Part shown: positions 57,986 to 64,000 of the stretch, piece by piece
How positions within the stretch are numbered: position 1 is the first letter of the stretch
Layout: each line of letters opens with the position of its first letter
Notes under the pieces: generated by a model
Database searches by the model: none
Seen by the model: only the letters and a program-made list of their open reading frames with translations
Told to the model about the DNA's origin: nothing
Made by a program: the position numbers and the translations under genes
Assembly: GCF_015711475.1 (NCBI RefSeq)
Contig: NZ_CP065027.1
Span: 2,462,251 to 2,526,250 of the forward strand
Direction: 5' to 3'
Origin: Actinomyces trachealis
Lineage (GTDB): Bacteria; Actinomycetota; Actinomycetes; Actinomycetales; Actinomycetaceae
DNA length: 64,000 bases

Positions 57986-59296
57986 TCAGTCCTCTGCGAG
58001 TGAGGTGCCTGGGGCGAGCGCATCCACGATCCGTGCCAAGTCCTCATCACCAGCAAACTCGATCGTGATCTTGCCCTTCTTGGCACTTCTGGTGACCTTC
58101 ACGCGGGTCTCGAAGGCGTCCGAGAGCCTGGTTGACAGGGCCGGGAGTGGCATGGAACGGACCCGCTGAGGACGGGCAGCCGGGGCGACGTCCTCAGGCT
58201 CCTCGTGCATGGCCACAAGTTCCTCTGCAGCGCGCACGGAGAGTCCCTCCGCCACGATCTTCTGCGCCAGGCGCTCCATGGAGCCCGCGTCCGGCAGACC
58301 CAGGAGTGCGCGGGCATGCCCGGCGGAAAGTACCCCAGCAGCCACACGGCGCTGTACCAGGGCAGGTAGCCTCAGCAGACGCAAAGTATTGGAGATCTGC
58401 GAGCGGGAACGGGCGATGCGTTTGGATAGTTCGGCGTGAGTACAGCCGAAGTCCTCCAGGAGGGCCTTGTATGCGGCGGCCTCTTCCAAGGGGTTCAACT
58501 GGACGCGGTGGAGATTCTCCAGCAGGGCGTCGCGCAAGAGGTCCTGGTCGTCCGTGTAGCGGACAATAGCCGGAATCGTCTCCAGCCCAGCCACGCGGGC
58601 GGCGCGGGTACGCCGCTCACCCATGATTAGCTCATAGTGGGGTTTAGCGTCATCACCGTCCAGAGAACGGCGCACGACAATGGGCTGTAGTAGGCCAACC
58701 TCTCTAATGGAGGCCGCCAGTTCCTCGATATCCTCATCGTCAAAGTACTGGCGGGGCTGACGCGGGTTCGCGTCAATCTGATCCAACGGGATGTGGCCGA
58801 AAGTCGCGCCAGGGACGGGCACCAACGGCTCACTCTCTAGCTTAGTTTCACGTGAAACTGCAGGGGTGTCCACCTGGACTCCTGCCAGTTGCTCAGAAGA
58901 GGCGTCATCGGTCTCCTCCGCCACCGCCGAGTTCGCCGAATCAGGCGGCTCCACCACAGGTGCAGCCGCCAGTTGCGCGTCCTCCTGTTCGGTTTCACGT
59001 GAAACCGCAGGAGCCTTGGCAGCGCGAGCCGGAGCCTTCCTACCGTGCTTAGTGGTCCGCTTGCTAGGGGCCAACAGCTTGGCGGCCAGATCTGAGGTAG
59101 AGCGCGAGCCGGACTGGTTCCGTGCCCCTTCCTCCGCCTGGGTCGCCTTGGTGGCCGCCTTCTTGTCTTCGACGTCGCGGCGGGAGTCCTCGGGGAAAAA
59201 CACGTCACTTGGCCGCCCAATCGGTTCTGCCTGGGCAGATGGCATCAGCGCCTCAAGCCCGCGGCCCAGCGCACGTCTTCTTTCAGCCATGGTCAT
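57986..59296 (-). CDS. parB: Chromosome-partitioning protein ParB
   Basis: 436 residues. Long, acidic/Ala-rich N-terminus (about 1-165) followed by the ParB/Srx domain ([29 protein letters not shown], box GERRTRAA), the HTH ([19 protein letters not shown]) and a C-terminal dimerisation domain. The CTP-binding GERR box is intact. It overlaps parA by four bases. Two parS sites lie inside its own coding sequence. Confidence 0.95.
   Translation of the reverse strand: MTMAERRRALGRGLEALMPSAQAEPIGRPSDVFFPEDSRRDVEDKKAATKATQAEEGARNQSGSRSTSDLAAKLLAPSKRTTKHGRKAPARAAKAPAVSRETEQEDAQLAAAPVVEPPDSANSAVAEETDDASSEQLAGVQVDTPAVSRETKLESEPLVPVPGATFGHIPLDQIDANPRQPRQYFDDEDIEELAASIREVGLLQPIVVRRSLDGDDAKPHYELIMGERRTRAARVAGLETIPAIVRYTDDQDLLRDALLENLHRVQLNPLEEAAAYKALLEDFGCTHAELSKRIARSRSQISNTLRLLRLPALVQRRVAAGVLSAGHARALLGLPDAGSMERLAQKIVAEGLSVRAAEELVAMHEEPEDVAPAARPQRVRSMPLPALSTRLSDAFETRVKVTRSAKKGKITIEFAGDEDLARIVDALAPGTSLAED
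58844..58859. promoter_or_regulatory. parS site 5, inside parB
   Basis: AGTTTCACGTGAAACT, a perfect palindrome within the N-terminal coding region of parB. Confidence 0.85.
58991..59006. promoter_or_regulatory. parS site 6, inside parB
   Basis: GGTTTCACGTGAAACC within the N-terminal coding region of parB, 147 bases from site 5. Confidence 0.87.
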
Positions 59297-60252
59297 GCCT
59301 CCTCAGGGGCATAGTTGCCCGCAATGTCTGCGCCTAGGTCAGAATCGGTAGCAGCGATCGGGTTCCATGTCAGTCCCTTGACCCCACGGTAGGCGACCTC
59401 TTGGGCAAGCTGTTTGTAGGCGATCGCCCCGCTACAGCGCGGGTCCCAGAAAACCACGGGCGCACCGAAGGACGGCGCCTCGGCCACTCGTACCGAGCGC
59501 GGAATGCGGGTCTGCAGGGTCTGCTCCGGGAAGAAGCGGCGCACCTCGCCCTCTACCTCCTTAGCCAAGGTGGTGCGGCGGTCGAACATGGTCAGCGCAA
59601 TCATGGAGATCGCTAAGTCCGGGTTGTGTAACTCCGCGATACGGTCAATCGAGCGGCTCAGCAGCGCCAGTCCCTCCAGGGCGTAGTACTCGGCCTGCAT
59701 CGGTATCAAGACCTCATTGGAAGCCACAAAGGCGTTGATGGTCATAATGCCCAAGCTCGGTGGGCAGTCAATCAGCACGTAGTCCATGCGCGCCAGCCCC
59801 TGGCGCTCCCGCTCCTCCAGGTAGGCGTCCAGTGCCTTGGACAGCAGAGACTCACGGCGAGATGTGCCCACCAGCTCAACCTCCACAGCCGCCACGTCCA
59901 GGCTCGCAGGTACACATGAGAGCGTTGGGGAAAACTCGGTGACCGCAACCACCTCTGATAGCGGCAGACCCTCCACCAGCACGTCATAGACGGAAGCAAT
60001 GTCCTCCCCGTGCTCCACTCCCAGCGCAGTTGAGGCATTGCCCTGAGAGTCGGCATCGATCACCATCACGTGCAACCCGGCCTCGGCGAGCGCTGCGGCG
60101 ACGTTGACCGCTGTGGAAGTCTTGCCGACGCCACCCTTCTGATTCGCCACAGCGATCACGCGGGTCTTGTCAGGCCGCGGAAATCCCCCGGACGCTACCT
60201 CATGCAGTGCGGAGTGGTCCGCTTGCAGCTCGTCGAATATCGATCCGGACAC
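59293..60252 (-). CDS. parA: Chromosome-partitioning ATPase ParA/Soj
   Basis: 319 residues. Deviant Walker [10 protein letters not shown] at about 38-46 with the signature lysine, A' motif [10 protein letters not shown] and Walker [13 protein letters not shown]. It drives origin segregation together with ParB. It starts at ATG 60252; the first 30 residues are a variable, probably ParB-contacting tail. Upstream, 60253-60412 is an AT-rich gap. Confidence 0.95.
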   Translation of the reverse strand: MSGSIFDELQADHSALHEVASGGFPRPDKTRVIAVANQKGGVGKTSTAVNVAAALAEAGLHVMVIDADSQGNASTALGVEHGEDIASVYDVLVEGLPLSEVVAVTEFSPTLSCVPASLDVAAVEVELVGTSRRESLLSKALDAYLEERERQGLARMDYVLIDCPPSLGIMTINAFVASNEVLIPMQAEYYALEGLALLSRSIDRIAELHNPDLAISMIALTMFDRRTTLAKEVEGEVRRFFPEQTLQTRIPRSVRVAEAPSFGAPVVFWDPRCSGAIAYKQLAQEVAYRGVKGLTWNPIAATDSDLGADIAGNYAPEEA

Positions 60253-60386
60253 GTGTACTCCTCACAAATCGATTCCCTCAGCAACAAACACTAGGGCTCG
60301 ACCAGTCTACGTGAGTGGCACCCATGCACACGCGACCAACGGCAGTCAATTGCCAGTAAAAGGACACAAACATGTCATAATGATCC

Positions 60387-60417
60387 CGTAACGAAATCAT
60401 TAATTTAATTAGTTACG
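60387..60417. repeat. AT-rich dyad at the rsmG 3' end
   Basis: CGTAAC (60387-60392) and GTTACG (60412-60417) frame an AT-only core containing TTAATTTAATTA. It overlaps the rsmG stop codon. This is the most AT-rich spot near the origin side. It could be a weak terminator or part of the parA control region. Confidence 0.45.
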
Positions 60418-61117
60418 CCTTTGAGTGTCGTAGTTCCACAACCGTTGTCCGCTCATCCCCCGGGGTCACAACCTCGTGCACCACCGCAGGCGCCAGACGT
60501 GCCTTCTTAATGACGTATTTCGCGTCATCTACCTCGTCCTGTGCCTTGGCCCCCTTCAGAGCCAGCAAGACACCCCCCTGATGTAGCAGCGGGGCCGTCA
60601 ACCGCACCAACTTAGACAAGTTCGCCACCGCCCGCGCCGTCACAGCGTCATAGCGATCCTTGACCTCCTCCGCCCGCGCTCGGCGGATGGTCACATTGTC
60701 CAGATCCAGCTCATCTACTACATCCTGGAGCCACTGGGCACGCCGCTCCATCGTCTCAATCAGCGTCACATCCAGGTCCGGGCGCAGTAGCGCCACCACG
60801 ATCCCAGGGAAGCCCGCCCCTGAGCCGACGTCGGCCACCGTGCCGCTCATCGGCAGGAATGGCACCACCGCCGCCGAGTTCACAATGTGGCGGCTCCACA
60901 GCCGGGGTAGCTCACGTGGGCCCATCAACCCACGCAGCTCGCCCTCCTGGGTGAGCATGTACGCGAAGTGCTCAGCAGCACCAAAGGCCAACCCAAAAAG
61001 CTCACGCATCTCCGCCGTCGGCTGCTCCACCTCAGCGGCGCACACCCCGATGGTCTCCTCAGCAGTCTGTTTAGTGGCCTGCTCAGTGGGTCCTAGCGCG
61101 AGCTGGTCCTGGCTCAT
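60413..61117 (-). CDS. rsmG: 16S rRNA (guanine527-N7)-methyltransferase RsmG
   Basis: 234 residues. SAM-binding motif VADVGSGAGFPGIVVALLRPD followed by VTLIETMERRAQWL, as in RsmG/GidB, which methylates G527 of 16S rRNA. ATG 61117 lies one base after the jag stop; a longer in-frame start would overlap jag. Part of the conserved rpmH-to-parB block. Confidence 0.93.
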   Translation of the reverse strand: MSQDQLALGPTEQATKQTAEETIGVCAAEVEQPTAEMRELFGLAFGAAEHFAYMLTQEGELRGLMGPRELPRLWSRHIVNSAAVVPFLPMSGTVADVGSGAGFPGIVVALLRPDLDVTLIETMERRAQWLQDVVDELDLDNVTIRRARAEEVKDRYDAVTARAVANLSKLVRLTAPLLHQGGVLLALKGAKAQDEVDDAKYVIKKARLAPAVVHEVVTPGDERTTVVELRHSKA

Positions 61118-61118
61118 C

Positions 61119-61685
61119 TCAGGCCTCGCTGACCTCGTCGTCGGAATCCTCCGCGTCCTCCACATCCTCCACCTCAGCCTCATCAGCTACGGCGGATGCT
61201 GGCAGCACCACCACGTGACGGTGAGGCTCCGCGCCCTCGGACTCCGAAACCAGGCCAGCGTCAGCCACGACGTCGTGGCAAACCTTGCGCTCAAACGGAT
61301 TCATGGGCGCCAGCGACACACACTGACCAGTAGCACGCACCTTAACCACAGCCTCCTGGGCCACGACGGTCAACTCTTCCCGGCGGGCTGCGCGGAAGCC
61401 GTTAATGTCCAGCATGAGGCGAGAGCGGTTGCCAGTGCGAGCCTGCACAGCCAGACGAGTGAGCTCTTGGATGGCCTCCAGCACCTCACCATCACGACCT
61501 ACCAGGTCAGCCAGCTCAGTCTCATCAACCTCCTCAGAGGCGACGATGGCTATGGAGGCGCGGCCATGATCCACGTCAATGTCAATATCACCTCCCAGAT
61601 CAGCGATGTCCAGCAGTTCCTCCAGGTAGTCGGCACCGACCTCGCCCTCTTCCTCAAGACGCTTGACGGTGGTGTTCTCGCTCAT
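61119..61685 (-). CDS. jag: Jag/KhpB RNA-binding protein
   Basis: 188 residues. KH domain (LVGRDGEVLEAIQELTRLAV) and R3H domain (PMNPFERKVCHDVVAD); the basic N-terminal Jag domain is replaced by a short acidic one, as usual in actinobacteria. It has an acidic tail. Located between yidC and rsmG. Confidence 0.92.
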   Translation of the reverse strand: MSENTTVKRLEEEGEVGADYLEELLDIADLGGDIDIDVDHGRASIAIVASEEVDETELADLVGRDGEVLEAIQELTRLAVQARTGNRSRLMLDINGFRAARREELTVVAQEAVVKVRATGQCVSLAPMNPFERKVCHDVVADAGLVSESEGAEPHRHVVVLPASAVADEAEVEDVEDAEDSDDEVSEA

Positions 61686-61730
61686 GGGTGGGTCCGTTCT
61701 CTAGGGGTCCTTGGGATAGGTCGCAGGGAC

Positions 61731-62921
61731 TCAGCCCTGACGCTTCTTCTTGGCCTTGCGGCGCTGGGCGGCGGCACGACGCTCCCGGGCGCGCTTCTCG
61801 TAGCGGCGCCGAGCGATCTCCTCACTGGTCAGGCCATGCGTGGTTGACTGCGTGTTGGGCTGCGTAGTGGACTCTGCCTCCCCAGCAGCCTCCTCAGCCT
61901 CTTCTGCGGCGAGCTTCTCCGCTTCGGTGTCGGCGACGTCGTTAGTGGGCCGTTTCTTGAGGTTCTTCTGCCGGTCCTTGCGCACTGGCTGGACGCGCTG
62001 GCCAGCGGGAGGCGGGGCGTCGGCCAGGGCCTTTTCCTTCTCCTCCTCCTCTAAGGTGGGTTTGCCCTCGGCAATGCGCTTGGCGTTAATGCGTGCGCGC
62101 CGCTTGCGGTCCGCCTCAGAGCCTGGAGTGGGGTTAGTCCAAATGGAGTAGGCTTGCTGCCCCATGGTCCACAAATTGGTAGTCACCCAGTAGACCAATA
62201 CGCCAATCTGAAATTGCACACCGGTGATCGCAAAGAAGACCGGCATCACATACAGCATGATCTTCTGCGTGCGCATAGCCGGGTTATCTGCGTTCTTCGC
62301 AGACTCCGGCATGTTCTTAGTGGTGATCTGAGCCATCGTGTACCACTGGGTCAGGCTCATAATCACGATCATCGCCAGGGTGACCACCTTGACCAAGGTC
62401 CCCGAGGAGTTCATGAAGGAGGCTGACAGTGGTGCTCCGAACACGGTGGAAGCCTGCACCTGCTCCGCCAGCTCACTGGTCAGGGGGCCGATCGAGCTGT
62501 GCCCGGCATAGCTACCCTCGGCGACCTGTGCCAGGCTGGCCAGTACCCGGAACAGGGCGAAGAAGATCGGCATCTGCACCAGAATCGGCATGCAGGATGA
62601 GAATGGGTTGGTTCCGTGCTTGGAGTACAGGGCCATCATCTCTTCCTGCATCTTCTGCTGGGAAGCACGGTCCTTCTTACCCTTGTACTTAGCCTGCAGA
62701 GCTTGAAGCTCAGGCTGCATCGCCTGCATGCCGCGTGAGGCTTTAATCTGCTTAAAAAACAGCGGCATGATTAGGATACGGACAGTTATGGTGAGACCCA
62801 CGATAGACAGCACCCAGGCCACCCCGGCACCATCGTGCAGACCGATAGCCACCAGGGCCCGGTGAATATGAACCATCACCCAGGCGACAACCACCATTAG
62901 TGGCCAAAGCAGCCAATCCAT
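61731..62921 (-). CDS. yidC: Membrane protein insertase YidC
   Basis: 396 residues with five helices in YidC/Oxa1 layout (LSIVGLTITVRILIMPLFFKQ carries the conserved groove Arg) and a long basic C-terminal tail (RRRYEKRARERRAAAQRRKAKKKRQG) suited to ribosome contact. An acidic Glu/Ala/Thr region precedes the tail. It has no large periplasmic domain, as expected for Gram-positives. Confidence 0.94.
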   Translation of the reverse strand: MDWLLWPLMVVVAWVMVHIHRALVAIGLHDGAGVAWVLSIVGLTITVRILIMPLFFKQIKASRGMQAMQPELQALQAKYKGKKDRASQQKMQEEMMALYSKHGTNPFSSCMPILVQMPIFFALFRVLASLAQVAEGSYAGHSSIGPLTSELAEQVQASTVFGAPLSASFMNSSGTLVKVVTLAMIVIMSLTQWYTMAQITTKNMPESAKNADNPAMRTQKIMLYVMPVFFAITGVQFQIGVLVYWVTTNLWTMGQQAYSIWTNPTPGSEADRKRRARINAKRIAEGKPTLEEEEKEKALADAPPPAGQRVQPVRKDRQKNLKKRPTNDVADTEAEKLAAEEAEEAAGEAESTTQPNTQSTTHGLTSEEIARRRYEKRARERRAAAQRRKAKKKRQG

Positions 62922-62965
62922 GTGAGCTCCTTGAGGTTCGCGGGACTAATGCCCCGAGTTACCCG

Positions 62966-63262
62966 TCAGTCCTTTGCGAGGAAGCGGGCGACGTCGTGTG
63001 GGTGGTGGTAGCGCCACTGGCCTGGTTCAGGTACGTGGTCCACCCCACCGCGGGTCAGGGGGTTGCAGCGCAGGAGGCGCCAGGTGGCCAGGATGGTGCC
63101 CTTAAGGACGCCGTGGACCTGGATGGACTCGACCGCATAGGCCGAGCAGCTTGGGTAGTAGCGGCAACTGCGGGGCAGTACCGGGGAGATCCAGCGCTGG
63201 TAGAGGCGCACCGGAAACAGGGCCAGGCGCGTCGTCAGGGACTCCTCAGCCTTGATGCTCAC
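62966..63262 (-). CDS. yidD: Membrane insertion efficiency factor YidD
   Basis: 98 residues. The YidD core RLYQRWISPVLPRSCRYYPSCSAYAVESI is complete with its Cys pattern, followed by RLLRCNPLTRGGVDHVP. The GTG at 63262 behind GGGGAGGAG was chosen; it overlaps rnpA by 17 bases, the usual coupling. Confidence 0.9.
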   Translation of the reverse strand: MSIKAEESLTTRLALFPVRLYQRWISPVLPRSCRYYPSCSAYAVESIQVHGVLKGTILATWRLLRCNPLTRGGVDHVPEPGQWRYHHPHDVARFLAKD

Positions 63263-63626
63263 CACCACTCCTCCCCACAGCTGGCCCGCGTAAGCGTTCC
63301 AGGCAGCGGTCCAGGTCTCGTGCCAACTCCGGTGAGGCGGCGCCGTCAGCACCTGCCAGGCCTCGCACCACCACCTTGCTACCAGGCTCAAACTGGCCGA
63401 CACGCTCAGACATGAGTGCCCTTAGGCGCCGTTTGACTCGGTTGCGATGGGTGGCGCGGGACACCTGTTTCTTGGGCACGACTACACCGACGAGTGCCGG
63501 AGTCTTCTCCCCAGCCTCGCCGACACGGTAGTGGATCACGAGCCTACGGGTTCCGCTGCGCGCACCAGACCTGACTGCGGCACCGAAGTCCTCGGACCGC
63601 AGCATCCGGTGCGCTGCCGGGAGCAC
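63246..63626 (-). CDS. rnpA: Ribonuclease P protein component
   Basis: 126 residues. Start region VLPAAHRMLRSEDFGAAVRSG and the RNA-binding motif RNRVKRRLRALM identify RnpA. The GTG at 63626 lies two bases after the rpmH stop and was preferred over the internal ATG at 63605 because LPAAHR is conserved in the family. Confidence 0.93.
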   Translation of the reverse strand: MLPAAHRMLRSEDFGAAVRSGARSGTRRLVIHYRVGEAGEKTPALVGVVVPKKQVSRATHRNRVKRRLRALMSERVGQFEPGSKVVVRGLAGADGAASPELARDLDRCLERLRGPAVGRSGGEHQG

Positions 63627-63628
63627 CG

Positions 63629-63766
63629 TCAGGCAGCGAGGCGGGCGCGGCCCTTGCGCCGACGCGATGCCAGAACGGCACGGCCGGCACGACTGCTCAT
63701 GCGCTTGCGAAAGCCGTGCACCTTGGCACGACGGCGGTTGTTCGGCTGGAAGGTCCGCTTGCTCAC
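63629..63766 (-). CDS. rpmH: 50S ribosomal protein L34
   Basis: 45 residues, start GTG, very basic: [20 protein letters not shown] then [25 protein letters not shown] lies eight bases upstream. It is the first gene of the leftward origin-proximal operon, with dnaA expected beyond the right edge. Confidence 0.97.
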   Translation of the reverse strand: MSKRTFQPNNRRRAKVHGFRKRMSSRAGRAVLASRRRKGRARLAA

Positions 63767-63878
63767 GGCTGTTACTCCTGGTGGGAATGATCGGAACGGC
63801 AGTCCGCGGAATCGTGGTGCCGTCGCTCGAGTGGCTGCCCCTTGGATCGGGACCGGAGTCCACGCGAACGTCTACACA

Positions 63879-63908
63879 ACCCTAGATGCGGGCGCGAATC
63901 ACGGTCAA
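63879..63908 (-). promoter_or_regulatory. Probable rpmH promoter
   Basis: On the minus strand TTGACC (63908-63903) and TAGGGT (63884-63879) are 18 bases apart, an actinobacterial sigma-70 pattern, 113 bases before the rpmH start. Confidence 0.5.
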
Positions 63909-63989
63909 ACGTCAAAGTGGCGCAAACCGTGAGAATCCCACCACGCTCCTGGCCGATATGCGGCTCCAGGCGGGTCGGTCAGGAACAGG

Positions 63990-63998
63990 TGTGGGCAA
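63990..63998 (-). promoter_or_regulatory. DnaA-box-like nonamer
   Basis: The minus strand reads TTGCCCACA, one mismatch from the high-GC DnaA box TTGTCCACA. It stands at the window edge in the rpmH-dnaA gap, where oriC is expected. Confidence 0.4.
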
Positions 63999-64000
63999 TT

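Noticed and set aside
63871..63880. TTGTGTAGA on the minus strand as a DnaA box
   Set aside because: Too many mismatches to the consensus; only the nonamer at 63990-63998 was kept, at low confidence.
1..64000. tRNA, rRNA or tmRNA genes
   Set aside because: Intergenic stretches were scanned by eye for cloverleaf ends and T-loop motifs; none was convincing.

Overview
This is a high-GC (roughly 65-70 %) actinobacterial chromosome segment that runs up to, but not across, the replication origin. The right edge has the conserved leftward block rpmH-rnpA-yidD-yidC-jag-rsmG-parA-parB, with ParB-binding parS sites and trxB/trxA and a MurJ homologue with a pseudokinase tail nearby. Gene order, codon use and the LPXTG-type surface proteins suggest the Actinomyces/Schaalia group (Actinomycetaceae). 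Species cannot be fixed from the window alone.

Layout. 0-4 kb: end of a sugar ABC importer, then a copper chaperone/copper-ATPase pair behind CsoR-like operators. 4-7.4 kb: a decayed lipoprotein gene and a large pseudokinase/flippase-like membrane protein. 7.4-12 kb: an ABC exporter operon with a small acidic protein, a NarL-type two-component system, and a well-promoted 21-codon Trp-rich peptide gene. 12-19.4 kb: amino acid permease, DUF2079 protein, a crcB relic, NfeD-like plus flotillin, and a DsbA-like/CcdA-like pair. 19.7-27.5 kb: a CRISPR-Cas locus with a 14-repeat array, csb2, csb1, a Cas6e-type nuclease, a putative large subunit and cas3. It has no cas1/cas2/cas4 and no room for a separate leader. 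27.7-29 kb: a divergent AAA ATPase (DUF4143). 29-34 kb: two cell-wall-anchored, secreted enzymes (5'-nucleotidase and extracellular DNase). 34-43.3 kb: an accessory island with HigB/HigA-ImmA toxin-antitoxin and a decayed type ISP restriction-modification gene split by a lower-GC cassette (TetR, two ABC half-transporters, ECF ATPase relic). 43.3-64 kb: conserved core genes (cca, NUDIX, DUF6049, murJ, trxB, trxA, thrC, aminotransferase, ddl, parB, parA, rsmG, jag, yidC, yidD, rnpA, rpmH).

Most striking observation. Between the cas3 start codon and the divergent ATPase lies a two-unit miniature array (27421-27448 and 27481-27508). Both units keep the exact hairpin geometry of the CRISPR repeat through compensatory base changes, and they are separated by a 32-base pseudo-spacer (true spacers: 33). 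One unit keeps the crRNA-handle octamer perfectly. It sits in the predicted 5' untranslated region of the cas mRNA, on the crRNA-coding strand. It therefore looks like a crRNA-like regulatory RNA (CreR/CreA type) or a Cas6-cleavable leader in a locus that pairs type I-G (I-U) effector genes with a type I-E-style Cas6e and I-E-style repeats. The C-terminal Gly-rich loop that a Csb2 Cas5-Cas6 fusion should carry appears degenerate here, consistent with Cas6e having taken over crRNA processing.
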